This document shows positions 33,653 to 42,895 of a stretch of DNA of 55,811 nucleotides, in pieces. A model generated the notes under the pieces. It made no database searches and was not told the origin of the DNA. It was given only the letters and a program-made list of their open reading frames with translations. Position numbers and translations under genes: made by a program. How positions within the stretch are numbered: the stretch's first letter is position 1; every line of letters begins with the position of its first letter. Source of the DNA: Hydrogenovibrio sp049975065 (GTDB lineage: Bacteria > Pseudomonadota > Gammaproteobacteria > Thiomicrospirales > Thiomicrospiraceae); assembly GCA_049975065.1 (NCBI GenBank), contig JBNGDN010000004.1. One strand, written 5' to 3'.

Positions 33653-35695
33653 ATGACAAATCCCTTACTAAAAATCAATCAATTATCGGACTTTCAAGCG
33701 TTTCACGTGGAACACATTCAACCGGCGGTGGACAGGCTTTTAGCCGAAAACCGGCAAGCCATCGAGGCTTTGGTTGAGGATTCAGCCGAGCCAAGTTGGG
33801 AAAATTTTGTCGAGCCGTTGGAAGCGCTCGACAATCGTTTGGAACGTGTCTGGGGGCCGGTCGGGCATTTGGATGCGGTGAAAAATAGCGATGAGTGGCA
33901 TGCGGCTTACACGGCAGGCCTGGAGAAAATCACCGATTACTCTACCCAAGTCGGGCAAAACCAAGGATTGTTCAAAAAATTCGAGCAACTGGCCCAGTCT
34001 GAAGCGTTCGAATCCTATTCATTGGCGCAGAAAAAAGTGGTGGAAAACGCGCTGCGCGATTTCCGTTTGTCCGGCATTGATTTGCCGAAAGACCAACAAG
34101 CGGAGTATAAACGCTTGTCTCAGGAACTGTCGCAACTGAGCAGCCAGTTCGGCAATAACGTTTTGAAAAGTACCCAGGCCTGGTCAAAATCGGTGGAAGA
34201 CGAAGCCGAGTTGGCCGGTTTGCCCGAGAATGCGCTGGGCTTGTTGCAACAGTTGGCGCAGCAAAAAGAACAATCCGGTTGGTTGGTGACCTTGGATTTT
34301 CCATCGTATCTGGCGGTGATGACCCATGCCGACAACCGCGATTTACGCGAAGAAGTCTATCGCGCCTTTGCCACCCGCGCTTCCGAACAGGCCGATGACC
34401 CGCAATACGATAATTCCGACAATATCCGTAAGATTCTCCAGTTGCGTCACGAAAAAGCCCAGTTGTTGGGCTTCAATAATTATGCCGAGCTGTCTCTGGC
34501 GACCAAAATGGCCGATTCCAGCGAGCAGGTGATCGGCTTTTTGCGTGACCTGGCGGCCAAATCCAAACCGCAAGCGGAGCAGGAATTGGCCACGCTGGCA
34601 GATTTCGCCCGTCGTGAGCTTGGGCTGGACGATTTGCAGCCTTGGGACGTCACCTATGCGTCGGAAAAATTCAAAAACGCTACTTTGTCCTTGTCGCAGG
34701 AAAAATTGCGCCCGTATTTTCCGGTCACCAAAGTGCTGGCCGGTTTGTTCAAAATCACTCAAACCCTGTTCGATGTGACGGTGGTGGAAAAACAAAATGT
34801 ACCGGTCTGGCATGACGATGTGCGTTATTTCGAGATTTTGAATGCCACCGGCGAGCCCATCGCGGCCTTTTATCTGGACTTGTACGCGCGTGAAAACAAG
34901 CGCGGCGGGGCCTGGATGGATTCAGCCATCAGCCGTTGGCGCCACCCGAAAGGCGATTTACAGGCTCCGGTGGCCTATCTGGTGTGTAATTTCACCCCGC
35001 CGGTCGGCGACAAACCGGCCTGCTTGACCCACGACGAAGTCACGACGCTGTTCCACGAATTTGGCCACGGTCTGCATCACATGTTGACGGAAATGGAGCA
35101 TTTCGATGTTTCCGGCATCAACGGTGTGCCGTGGGATGCGGTGGAGCTGCCATCGCAGTTTATGGAAAACTTTTGTTGGGAGCGGGAAGGCATTGACGAA
35201 ATCACCGCGCATATCGACAGCGGCGAGACCTTGCCGTCCGATTTGTTTGAGGCCTTACAGCAAAGCCGTGGTTTCCAGTCGGCGATGATGATGGTGCGCC
35301 AGTTGGAATTCGCCTTGTTTGATTTCCTTGCCCACGCCGATTATCAACCGAATGCGCCGCAGCCGATTTTGGAATTAGCCAAGCAGGTGCGTGATGAAGT
35401 GGCGGTGATTCAACCGCCGGAATATCACCGTTTTCCGCAAAGTTTCAGTCACATTTTCGCGGGCGGTTATGCGGCCGGTTACTTCAGTTATAAATGGGCG
35501 GAAGTCTTGTCGTCCGATGCCTTCAGCCTGTTTGAAGAAAAAGGGGTGTTGAACCCGGAAATCGGCGTGAAGTTCCGCAACACCATTTTATCGGCCGGCG
35601 GTTCGGTGCATCCGATGACCTTGTTCAAAGCGTTCCGAGGGAGGGAACCGCAAATTGAGGCTTTGTTGCGTCATTCCGGTATCAAAGCCGCATAA
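33653..35695 (+). CDS. prlC: oligopeptidase A (M3 metallopeptidase)
   Basis: This is a cytosolic M3-family zinc peptidase of 680 residues from the ATG at 33653, which gives the family start MTNPLLK. The longer ORF starts at a TTG and is unlikely. The zinc site HEFGH is at about residues 468-472 in TLFHEFGHGLHHML, with the third ligand glutamate expected in the downstream helix around LPSQFMENFCWERE. The preceding GGAWMDSA and the final HIFAGGYAAGYFSYKWAEVLSSDAF are also typical. It degrades short peptides, including cleaved signal peptides. A CCAGGCCTGG at 34174 encodes Gln-Ala-Trp. Confidence 0.95.
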   Translation: MTNPLLKINQLSDFQAFHVEHIQPAVDRLLAENRQAIEALVEDSAEPSWENFVEPLEALDNRLERVWGPVGHLDAVKNSDEWHAAYTAGLEKITDYSTQVGQNQGLFKKFEQLAQSEAFESYSLAQKKVVENALRDFRLSGIDLPKDQQAEYKRLSQELSQLSSQFGNNVLKSTQAWSKSVEDEAELAGLPENALGLLQQLAQQKEQSGWLVTLDFPSYLAVMTHADNRDLREEVYRAFATRASEQADDPQYDNSDNIRKILQLRHEKAQLLGFNNYAELSLATKMADSSEQVIGFLRDLAAKSKPQAEQELATLADFARRELGLDDLQPWDVTYASEKFKNATLSLSQEKLRPYFPVTKVLAGLFKITQTLFDVTVVEKQNVPVWHDDVRYFEILNATGEPIAAFYLDLYARENKRGGAWMDSAISRWRHPKGDLQAPVAYLVCNFTPPVGDKPACLTHDEVTTLFHEFGHGLHHMLTEMEHFDVSGINGVPWDAVELPSQFMENFCWEREGIDEITAHIDSGETLPSDLFEALQQSRGFQSAMMMVRQLEFALFDFLAHADYQPNAPQPILELAKQVRDEVAVIQPPEYHRFPQSFSHIFAGGYAAGYFSYKWAEVLSSDAFSLFEEKGVLNPEIGVKFRNTILSAGGSVHPMTLFKAFRGREPQIEALLRHSGIKAA

Positions 35696-35736
35696 GCGGG
35701 CTTTCAAGCCCTGAAACATCCGATTCTAAAAAATGC

Positions 35737-35746
35737 CCAGGCCTGG
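35737..35746. repeat. intergenic CCAGGCCTGG palindrome
   Basis: A copy of the iterated palindrome, extended on both sides to GCCCAGGCCTGGCT with partial pairing, lies in the 106-base gap between prlC and the lipocalin gene. No T-run follows, so it is not a standard terminator. Confidence 0.8.
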
Positions 35747-35801
35747 CTGATTGGCGAAAGGTCTGTTTTTAAACGCAAGCGAATACAATGGAGTCATGGT
35801 G

Positions 35802-36356
35802 ATGATAAGAAAGACAGGTTTATGGGCTTTTAAACGTTCTTCAATCTTACTGAGTTTAGGGTTTTTAATGGTCATCGTCACCGGCTGCACTGGTTTGCCG
35901 GATAAGGTGACACCGGTTGAGCCGTTTGATTTGCAGCGTTATTTGGGCGAATGGCACGAGGTAGCGCGTTTGGATCATTCGTTTGAGCGCAATCTGGTGG
36001 ATGTGACGGCAAATTACAGCCTGCGGGAAGATGGCGGGGTTCGTGTGATCAATGCGGGCTTTAATGAAAAAACCCAGCAAGCGGAATCGGTGGAAGGTAA
36101 AGCTTATTTTATCGGCTCCGACAAGGTTGGGCGTTTAAAAGTGTCGTTTTTCGGGCCTTTTTACGGCAGTTATAATATTGCCAAACTGACACCGGATTAC
36201 AGCATGGCTTTAGTGGTCGGGCCGTCACTGGATTATGCTTGGATATTATCACGCCACCAAACGCCAGGCCTGGCAAAATGTGAGGCTTTCTTCAAAGCGG
36301 CCGAGCAGATTGGCATACCGCGTCAAAAATGGATACAAATCCTGTCGTGTCAATAA
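35802..36356 (+). CDS. blc: lipocalin family outer-membrane lipoprotein (Blc-like)
   Basis: This bacterial lipocalin has 184 residues from the ATG at 35802, which is placed eight bases after GGAG; an ATG at 35796 is too close to that site. The leader ends in the lipobox IVTGC with Cys29. The lipocalin first motif is YLGEWHEVARLDHSFERNL, and later strands include LKVSFFGPFYGSYNIAKL and DYAWILSRH. Bacterial lipocalins bind fatty acids or lysophospholipids in the envelope, which would fit the FadL-type and lplT-aas genes downstream. A CCAGGCCTGG at 36264 encodes Pro-Gly-Leu. Confidence 0.92.
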   Translation: MIRKTGLWAFKRSSILLSLGFLMVIVTGCTGLPDKVTPVEPFDLQRYLGEWHEVARLDHSFERNLVDVTANYSLREDGGVRVINAGFNEKTQQAESVEGKAYFIGSDKVGRLKVSFFGPFYGSYNIAKLTPDYSMALVVGPSLDYAWILSRHQTPGLAKCEAFFKAAEQIGIPRQKWIQILSCQ

Positions 36357-36439
36357 TCACCAATCTTCGGGTCAAAGCGTCGGGTTTCAGTTTTATTACG
36401 TCATAAATTTAATTGAACCCAACTTAGTCCGCCGGTTGC

Positions 36440-36445
36440 TATAAT
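36440..36445 (+). promoter_or_regulatory. -10 box candidate for the FadL-type gene
   Basis: A TATAAT lies 26 bases before the ATG of the FadL-type gene. A TTGAAC at 36413-36418 is 21 bases away, too far for a standard -35. GAGG precedes the start codon. Confidence 0.3.
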
Positions 36446-36470
36446 TTTCTCATTTTTTTCGAGGTTATCT

Positions 36471-37802
36471 ATGCGCTTAAATCCCCGTTTAAACCCACTT
36501 AAAACAGCCGTGTACGCCTGTTTAACGGGTGTCAGTATCGTGTCCGTATCAACGAGTGTATCGGCTTCTGGCTTTGCACTGATTGAACAGTCCGCCAGTA
36601 GCCAGGGGTTATCCTATGCCGGTGCGGCCGCCTCCACGGAAGACGCCAGTGTAATGTGGTTTAATGTCGCTGGTATGGCAAAGATTCTGGGGTCACAGGT
36701 GATCGTGGGTGGGCACATCATTTCGCCGACGGCCAAGTTCACCAATGAAGGCACCACCGGTGTGACCGGCCCGGGTCAAGCGGGTTTATTGTCCGGTTCC
36801 GGCGATGACGGTGCCAAGGTCGGTTATGTGCCGAATTTGTACTGGAAAACTCAGGTCGGACGTGATCACTTTGGGGTTGGGTTCAATGTGCCTTTCGGCC
36901 AGCATATTTCCTATGATTCCGATTGGGTGGGGCGTTATGTGGCGACCGAAACCGATCTGAAAACCTACAATATCAACACCAACTGGGCGCACAGTGTTAA
37001 CGATCAGTTACAGCTGGGGCTGGGGTTCAATGCCCAATATGTGGACGTGATTCTGGAGCAGAAAATCAACCAGGCCGCCTTGGGTGACACGGATGCCAAT
37101 GCCAAGGTCACCGGTAGCAACTGGACGTTTGGGTACAACCTTGGGTTGATGTACCAACCGGTCGAGACCGTGAATATTGGCTTATCCTACCGTTCCGAAA
37201 TGAATCACAATGTCGATGGGCAAGTGCGATACAACAACGTCAACAGCACCGTGCCTGTAACGTCATTGGGACCAATGAATCAGGTGTTGTTCGATGCCGG
37301 TGCCTCGGCGGATGTGACTCTTCCGGCCAGCGCGAGTTTGGCGGTCGATTACCAAGTGCATCCGTCTGTGCAACTATTGGCCAGCACCACCTGGACCGGC
37401 TGGTCGGCCTACGATCAACTGGTGGTGAAATTCGATAACTATTCACCGGATTCGGAATCGCATCAAGATTTTAAAGACAGCTGGCGCTATGCCGTTGGTG
37501 CCATTTGGCAGGCGACGGATCGCTTTAAGCTGCGTACCGGTCTGGCATACGATCAATCGCCCGTGCCGAATAAAGAAAGTCGCTCACCCAGAACGCCGGA
37601 TTCGGATCGCAAATGGGTCTCGGTCGGTCTGGGGTATGCCGTCACCCAAAACGCACAGATTGACCTGGCTTACAGTCATTTATTCGCCGACCGCTCGCAA
37701 GTGGATTACACTTCCAAGTCCAGCTTGGGGGATACCCAGTTAAAAGGTTATTACGATTCGTCAGTGAATATCGTCAGCGCTCAGTTCGTCTGGCGTTACT
37801 GA
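36471..37802 (+). CDS. OmpP1/FadL family outer-membrane transport protein
   Basis: This 443-residue outer-membrane beta-barrel is of the FadL/TodX/OmpP1 family, which lets hydrophobic compounds such as long-chain fatty acids cross the outer membrane. A signal peptide ends at VSAS near residue 33, followed by the family start GFALIEQSASSQGLSYAGAAASTEDASVMWFNVAGMA, where FNVAGM stands for the more usual NPAGL element. Strands alternate through to the C-terminal FVWRY. A strong terminator lies 30 bases past the stop. No fadD or other fatty acid gene is adjacent, so the exact cargo is unknown. Confidence 0.92.
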   Translation: MRLNPRLNPLKTAVYACLTGVSIVSVSTSVSASGFALIEQSASSQGLSYAGAAASTEDASVMWFNVAGMAKILGSQVIVGGHIISPTAKFTNEGTTGVTGPGQAGLLSGSGDDGAKVGYVPNLYWKTQVGRDHFGVGFNVPFGQHISYDSDWVGRYVATETDLKTYNINTNWAHSVNDQLQLGLGFNAQYVDVILEQKINQAALGDTDANAKVTGSNWTFGYNLGLMYQPVETVNIGLSYRSEMNHNVDGQVRYNNVNSTVPVTSLGPMNQVLFDAGASADVTLPASASLAVDYQVHPSVQLLASTTWTGWSAYDQLVVKFDNYSPDSESHQDFKDSWRYAVGAIWQATDRFKLRTGLAYDQSPVPNKESRSPRTPDSDRKWVSVGLGYAVTQNAQIDLAYSHLFADRSQVDYTSKSSLGDTQLKGYYDSSVNIVSAQFVWRY

Positions 37803-37831
37803 TCCGCTTAGCCAAGCCCTCCAAATGAGAC

Positions 37832-37859
37832 AAAAAAACCGCTTAAAAGCGGTTTTTTT
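37832..37859. terminator. bidirectional intrinsic terminator after the FadL-type gene
   Basis: AAAAAAACCGCTT at 37832-37844 pairs perfectly with AAGCGGTTTTTTT at 37847-37859 across a two-base centre. T-runs occur on both strands. It lies between the convergent FadL-type and PCuAC-fusion genes and can serve both. Confidence 0.92.
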
Positions 37860-37881
37860 GGTTTTCAAGAAGACAGTCGGC

Positions 37882-38760
37882 TTACATCATCGGATAGATG
37901 GAGGCTAACTTATCGAACTGTTCTTTGGTCAGAATTTTCTTTAGATTGTCGCGGCAGTCGATTTTGGTTTCCGCGACCTGACGACGCAACGCGATGGTTT
38001 TTTCAAATTTCGGCATGAGTTCCGCTTTCGATTGTCCGGCCAAGGCATCCTGAATTAAGGCCTTTTCTTGTGCTTGAATCTCGTTGAATAAACGTGTCAT
38101 TTCGGCACTGTGCGCTTTTGGCCAAGCTTTGATTTGTTTCACTTGGTCGGCGCTGAGCCCGAGCTCGTCGGCGTTTTTAACGGCGATACCGGTTAGGTTT
38201 GGAAAGGCTGGATTGGCGTGCATGACCAGACGCATGGTGTGTGTGTCTTGACTGTTCGTCAGCATTTTCCCACCGTGCATTTTGCCGTGTTGCATGCCAC
38301 CTTTGCCATGCATCATGGGTTTCATTAAGGATTTACCAACCGCTTCAATGGTTTTGGTGGAGCCGTCGTCGAAGGTTAGATCGATTTTAATCTCTTCACC
38401 TTCTTTCACGGGTTCCGTCAAATTGATCAGCATAATGTGCAGACCGCCTGGCTGAAGTGAAACCGCTTTTCCGGCCGGTAGGTCGATTTGCTTGACCTGA
38501 CGCATTCGCATGACGCCGTTGTCGTGAATGTGGGTGTGCAGTTCGGTGACTTTGTTGATGTAGGCTTTGGCTGAGACCAAAGCATGATCTTGGTTACTGG
38601 TGTTTTTCAACACCATAAACGCCGCTGTCGCGGCGGCACCCGGCGGCACCATGCGCACATAAGGGTTTTCAACTTCGACGGCATCGGCCACGCTGGCCGC
38701 CCAAGCCTGGGCATTGAGTGTCATAGCGATAATAAAGGAAAATAAAGCGATTTTTTTCAT
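37882..38760 (-). CDS. PCuAC copper chaperone fused to a helical Spy/CpxP-like domain
   Basis: This periplasmic protein has 292 residues from the Met at 38760, with AAGGA upstream; a longer ORF start is unlikely. A signal peptide ends near AQAWAAS. Residues 25-140 are a PCuAC domain with the copper motif H(X10)M(X21)HxM in exact spacing: H75, M86, H108 and M110, plus M49. A Met/His-rich linker (149-166) could also bind copper. Residues 175-292 are helical, with LGLSADQVKQIKAWPKAHSAEMTRL and ILTKEQFDKLASIYP, resembling Spy/CpxP-type or metal-resistance domains. PCuAC normally delivers copper to cytochrome oxidase. The fusion is unusual and no cox genes are near. Confidence 0.85.
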   Translation of the reverse strand: MKKIALFSFIIAMTLNAQAWAASVADAVEVENPYVRMVPPGAAATAAFMVLKNTSNQDHALVSAKAYINKVTELHTHIHDNGVMRMRQVKQIDLPAGKAVSLQPGGLHIMLINLTEPVKEGEEIKIDLTFDDGSTKTIEAVGKSLMKPMMHGKGGMQHGKMHGGKMLTNSQDTHTMRLVMHANPAFPNLTGIAVKNADELGLSADQVKQIKAWPKAHSAEMTRLFNEIQAQEKALIQDALAGQSKAELMPKFEKTIALRRQVAETKIDCRDNLKKILTKEQFDKLASIYPMM

Positions 38761-39240
38761 GTTGTATCCTTGAATGAATTGAAGGTTGCAGGATGGATTG
38801 AAGCCATCCATTTTAGGGCATTTAAACGGGATTAACCTGCGTTATTTTGCCGCATTTTCGTGCGCAGGCGCCAATTATTTTATCACCGGACGTTTTTGCA
38901 CTTGGTGTGGCAAGGTTCGGTGGTGTCTATTCAAGGCTTTGGCAGTCGCGGGAATAGACAGGGGCTTTAAATAAATGATTACAAAATCGTATTGTATTGG
39001 TTGATGAGTGCAACAAATTGAGTGGAAGCTGAAGAAATCCTGAACAGATTCTGAGAATTGAATGGGAAGGGGATCGAGTTCCCTTTATAATTTTGTGAAA
39101 TATTCGGGTTGGGTTAAAAGCGGGTTTGCATTCTGTTTTAAACTTGTGTCAAATGGTTGATTCGAGGGGTGTAATGAGGGCGCTTTTGCTGAAAGAAGTC
39201 GGCTCGCACTCCGGTAGGGTTAACTGCAAAGGACTAGGGT
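38761..39240. other. 480-bp intergenic region with one arm of the MITE-like repeat
   Basis: No supported gene lies between the PCuAC-fusion gene and lplT, which are divergent. A small hairpin of GGATGG (38791-38796) with CCATCC (38804-38809) is near the PCuAC side. ATTTTGTGAAATATTCGGG at about 39089-39108 matches one arm of the element at 33380-33548, without a visible second arm, so it is a solo end or a remnant. AAGGA at 39229-39233 is the ribosome site of lplT. Confidence 0.6.
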
Positions 39241-40527
39241 GTGAAGCAGGGATTCTTTTTTTCAAAACGGTTTTTTCCATTATTCTGGGTGCAGTTTTTA
39301 GGTGCCTTTAACGACAATCTGTTTAAAAATGCGCTGGTGATGCTGATTACCTTTCGACTGGCGGAAACGCCGGAACAGGCCGGTATGATGATTACGTTGG
39401 CGGCGGGCATTTTTATTCTGCCGTTTTTTCTGTTTTCGGCGTTTGCCGGACAGCTGGCGGATAAATATGAAAAAAGCCTGCTGATTCGCAAAATCAAGCT
39501 GTCGGAAATACTGATTATGCTGCTGGGTGCTTGGGGTTTGTGGATGCAGCACATTGAGCTGTTGTTTGCGGTATTGTTTTTAATGGGCGTTCAGTCGGCG
39601 TTTTTCGGGCCGATTAAATATTCGATTTTGCCCGAGCATTTAAGCGATCAGCATCTGTTGGACGGTAACGGTTGGTTCAGCGCTTCCACCTTTGTGGCGA
39701 TTTTAATCGGCACACTGGCCGGTGGCTGGGTGGTGTTAAGCGATGGCGGTGAAACCGATCTGGCGATTGCAGTGCTATGCGTGGCGTTACTGGGTTATGT
39801 GGCCAGCCGTTTTGTGCCGGAGGGTTCGGCGGGCGATGCATCCTTGACGGTAAAGTGGAATCTTTGGCGTAATACGTATCATGAAATGCAGTTGCGGCAC
39901 ACTTACCCCCAGGCCTTTTTTGCGGTATTGGCCATTTCCTGGTTCTGGTTTCTGGGCGCGACCTATCTGAGCCAGATTCCGGTGCTGGTGGCGGATGTGC
40001 TGCACGGCGATGATAAGGTGGTGTTGCTGTTTCTGACCGTTTTTTCACTTGGGATCGGGCTGGGAGCTTGGCTGGCAGGGCGCTTTCAGCAACCGGTGCG
40101 CCGCATTGAAAACGTGCGCTGGCTGGTGGCCATGCTGATGGGGATGTCGGTGTTGATGGTGGTGGCGAATTTGGCGATGGGTCAGGTCGATTATCGTGAT
40201 CATGCCATCGGTGTGATGGATTTTATCCAGACACCCGCCGGGATGATGGTGTTGCTGTCGATGGGACTGGTGGCCGCATTGGGTGGCTTGTTTACGGTGC
40301 CGCTGTATACCTTGTTGCAGGTGCGTACCCCGCAAAGTTTTCGTTCGCGGATGGTGGCGGTGAACAACATTACTAATGCGTTGTTGATGGTGCTGTCGTC
40401 ACTGCTGATTATGGGGCTTTACGCGCTGGGTTGGGATCTGATCGCCATTTTTTATACCGTTGCGCTGTTGAATCTGGTGATGGCGGCTTGGTATTGGCAG
40501 CGCAGTGCTTCGTTGGCGTCTGGTTGA
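39241..40527 (+). CDS. lplT: lysophospholipid transporter LplT-like MFS protein
   Basis: This 428-residue MFS protein resembles LplT, which flips lysophospholipids into the cytoplasm for reacylation. It starts at a GTG, seven bases after AAGGA. The opening FFPLFWVQFLGAFNDNLFKNALVMLITF is the LplT/DUF-type start, and GVQSAFFGPIKYSILPEHL is a conserved loop. Twelve helices are expected. The following gene is an Aas-like acyltransferase/ligase; in E. coli lplT and aas are also adjacent and functionally paired. Between them lies a hairpin with CCAGGCCTGG. The nearby lipocalin at 35802 could be part of the same lipid-handling theme. Confidence 0.92.
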   Translation: MKQGFFFSKRFFPLFWVQFLGAFNDNLFKNALVMLITFRLAETPEQAGMMITLAAGIFILPFFLFSAFAGQLADKYEKSLLIRKIKLSEILIMLLGAWGLWMQHIELLFAVLFLMGVQSAFFGPIKYSILPEHLSDQHLLDGNGWFSASTFVAILIGTLAGGWVVLSDGGETDLAIAVLCVALLGYVASRFVPEGSAGDASLTVKWNLWRNTYHEMQLRHTYPQAFFAVLAISWFWFLGATYLSQIPVLVADVLHGDDKVVLLFLTVFSLGIGLGAWLAGRFQQPVRRIENVRWLVAMLMGMSVLMVVANLAMGQVDYRDHAIGVMDFIQTPAGMMVLLSMGLVAALGGLFTVPLYTLLQVRTPQSFRSRMVAVNNITNALLMVLSSLLIMGLYALGWDLIAIFYTVALLNLVMAAWYWQRSASLASG

Positions 40528-40531
40528 CGAT

Positions 40532-40575
40532 AGCGGGAAATCGCCAGGCCTGGTCTTGGTTGCGCCCTTCCCGCT
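40532..40575. other. hairpin with CCAGGCCTGG in the lplT-aas gap
   Basis: AGCGGGAA at 40532-40539 pairs with TTCCCGCT at 40568-40575, enclosing a 28-base loop that includes CCAGGCCTGG at 40544-40553. It lies five bases after the lplT stop, so it could protect the lplT mRNA or attenuate aas. There is no T-run. Confidence 0.5.
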
Positions 40576-40644
40576 GGTGTTCTGGTGTTCAAGTGATCCA
40601 TTAAGTGATCTAAAAAGCTCGAATTCAAGAAGGATAATAAAATC

Positions 40645-42828
40645 ATGATGAGTTTGTTTGTAAAGTTCGTGTTGAAGGTGTTATACCGAGTGGAAATCTC
40701 CGGTCTGGAGCATTACCGTCAGTTGGATAAATCCGGTGAGCCGATGTTGATTGTGGCAAATCATACCTCCTTATTGGACGGTGTTCTGATCGGCGCTTTT
40801 TTACCCGGCGATACGGCTTTTATGATAGACGAAACCCATACCCGCAAATGGTATGAACGCTTTTTGCTCAGTTTTGTCGATCATTTCAAAGTGGAATTCC
40901 ATAATCCTTATGCGACAAAAAAGGTGATTCAGGAGCTGAAAAACGGCAAGCATTGCATGATTTTTCCCGAAGGGCGCATCACCACCACCGGCAACCTGAT
41001 GAAAATCTACGAGGGCACGGGTCTTGTGGCGCACAAAGCGAAAGCGAAAATTCTGCCGATCTACATCAAAGGGGCGGAAAAGTCGGTTTTCTCCTATCTG
41101 GACGGCCATAAAATGGCGTATATCAAGCGCCAGTGGTTTCCCAAAATTACTTTGAAAGTGCTGCCGCCGGAGACGGTTGACCTGCCGCAACATCTAAAAG
41201 GCCGTCAGAAGCATCAATTTTTTAAAAATCGTCTGTACACCCTGATGCGCGACAGTCAGTTTTACGGCAATTATCAGCCCAAATCGTTGTATAAAGCCTT
41301 AGTGGATTCTGCCGAGGCGTTTAATGCCAAACAGATTTGCGTGGAAGACATTAACGAAGTGCGCTTGTCTCGTAAAAAGCTGCTGCTGGCGGCGCGGATT
41401 TTGGGTCGAAAGCTGCAAGGAATCTTGCGTGACGAAACCCGTGTCGGACTGTTATTGCCCAATGTCAGCGGTATGCCCACCGCCTTTTTTGCGTTGCAGG
41501 CCTACGGTTACATACCCGCCATGCTCAACTTCACTGCCGGGCTGGGGCCGATGAAATCCGCCTGCGACACGGCGGAGTTGAAGACCATTATTACCTCGCG
41601 TAAGTTTGTCGAGGTGTTTGATTTGCAGGCCACGGTGGAGGCGCTATCGGAACAGGTGCGTTTTTTGTATCTGGAAGATGTGCGCGAAACCGTTGGGGCG
41701 TTTGATAAAGTCGGTGGTTTATTGTCCTCCGCTAAGACTTTGCCGGGTTATGCTCTGACACCGCAGCAGGAAGCGGTGGTGCTGTTTACTTCCGGCTCGG
41801 AAGGCGCGCCGAAAGGGGTGGTGCTGTCGCATGATAATCTTTACAGTAATGTTGAACAGATTTCGGCGATGTTGACCCTGCTGCCCGGTGAGCAGTTGTT
41901 CAATGCCTTGCCGACTTTCCACAGTTTCGGTTTGACGGCGGGGATGTTGTGGCCGATTATTAAAGGGGGCAAGGTGTTTTTGTATCCGTCGCCGCTGCAC
42001 TACGGCATTATTCCCGAATACGTTTACAACCTGAATGTGAAAATTCTGTTTGGTTCCGATACGTTTTTCAGCGGTTACGCCAAAAAAGCCGATCCTTATG
42101 ATTTTTACAGTGTGCGCTATATGGTGGCCGGGGCGGAAAAACTGCGTCCGGAAACCCGTCGTTTGTACGCCGACAAGTTCCTGACACCGATTCTGGAAGG
42201 TTACGGCGTGACCGAGACGTCGCCCGTGCTGGCGGTGAATATTCCGCTGAGTTTCAAACACGGCACCGTGGGGCAATTGGTGCCAGGGGTGCAAAGTCGG
42301 CTGCGCCCGATTGAGGGAATTCAGGAAGGCGGCAGCCTGATGGTGAAAGGGCCGAATGTGATGCTGGGCTATCTGATGCCCGATCAACCCGGAATCTTGC
42401 AGCCACCGGAAGACGGCTGGCACGATACCGGCGATGTGGTGACGCTGGATGAAAACGGTTTTGTCGCCATTAAAGGCCGCGCCAAACGCTTTGCCAAAAT
42501 CGGCGGGGAAATGATTTCGCTGGCGGCCGTGGAAAGCTACATTAATAAAGCCAGCCCGGAAGGTCATCATGTGGTGGTGGCGGTGGCCGATGCCCGTAAG
42601 GGCGAGCAGCTGATTCTGGTCACCAACGATGAATCCCTTAGCCGTCACACGGTAAAAGAAGCCGCAAAAGCCGCACAGGTCTCGGAAATCATGGTGCCGA
42701 AAACCGTGATGCTGGTGGAGGAAATGCCGGTGCTGGGCACGGGCAAAACCGATTATCCGGCGGTGCAGAAAATCGCTAACGGCCACTTCGATAACACCCA
42801 AGCGTCCGATTCCGATTCCGATTCATAG
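40645..42828 (+). CDS. aas: Aas-like bifunctional acyltransferase / acyl-ACP synthetase
   Basis: This 727-residue two-domain protein reacylates lysophospholipids. The N-terminal PlsC-type acyltransferase (residues 1-200) has NHTSLLDG with the HX4D pair and FPEGRITTTGN. The C-terminal AMP-binding ligase has LFTSGSEGAPKGVVLSH, GYGVTETSPVLAVN and DGWHDTGDVV, and activates fatty acids. The length matches E. coli Aas (719). It follows lplT at 117 bases and AAGGA precedes the start. The protein ends in an acidic Asp/Ser repeat coded by hexamers of GATTCC. The stop lies at the edge of an 11-base tandem repeat. Confidence 0.94.
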   Translation: MMSLFVKFVLKVLYRVEISGLEHYRQLDKSGEPMLIVANHTSLLDGVLIGAFLPGDTAFMIDETHTRKWYERFLLSFVDHFKVEFHNPYATKKVIQELKNGKHCMIFPEGRITTTGNLMKIYEGTGLVAHKAKAKILPIYIKGAEKSVFSYLDGHKMAYIKRQWFPKITLKVLPPETVDLPQHLKGRQKHQFFKNRLYTLMRDSQFYGNYQPKSLYKALVDSAEAFNAKQICVEDINEVRLSRKKLLLAARILGRKLQGILRDETRVGLLLPNVSGMPTAFFALQAYGYIPAMLNFTAGLGPMKSACDTAELKTIITSRKFVEVFDLQATVEALSEQVRFLYLEDVRETVGAFDKVGGLLSSAKTLPGYALTPQQEAVVLFTSGSEGAPKGVVLSHDNLYSNVEQISAMLTLLPGEQLFNALPTFHSFGLTAGMLWPIIKGGKVFLYPSPLHYGIIPEYVYNLNVKILFGSDTFFSGYAKKADPYDFYSVRYMVAGAEKLRPETRRLYADKFLTPILEGYGVTETSPVLAVNIPLSFKHGTVGQLVPGVQSRLRPIEGIQEGGSLMVKGPNVMLGYLMPDQPGILQPPEDGWHDTGDVVTLDENGFVAIKGRAKRFAKIGGEMISLAAVESYINKASPEGHHVVVAVADARKGEQLILVTNDESLSRHTVKEAAKAAQVSEIMVPKTVMLVEEMPVLGTGKTDYPAVQKIANGHFDNTQASDSDSDS

Positions 42829-42840
42829 GGATGTCATGAA

Positions 42841-42895
42841 TTGTTTTAGGGTTGTTATGAGTTTGTCATAGGGTTGTCATAGGGTTGTTCTCGGA
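42841..42895. repeat. five degenerate 11-bp tandem repeats after aas
   Basis: Five consecutive 11-base units run from 42841 to 42895: TTGTTTTAGGG, TTGTTATGAGT, two exact TTGTCATAGGG, and TTGTTCTCGGA. A further similar unit (TTCATAGGGA) covers the aas stop just upstream. It lies in the 190-base gap between the convergent aas and batD genes; no other feature or clear terminator is seen in that gap. Confidence 0.75.

Noticed and set aside
41719..42801. A 360-residue minus-strand ORF inside aas
   Set aside because: It is the antisense shadow of the well-supported ligase domain; its His- and Gln-rich composition is typical of a reverse-frame artefact.
42841..42895. CRISPR-like reading of the 11-bp repeats
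   Set aside because: Units are contiguous without spacers, are too short, and no cas gene is present.
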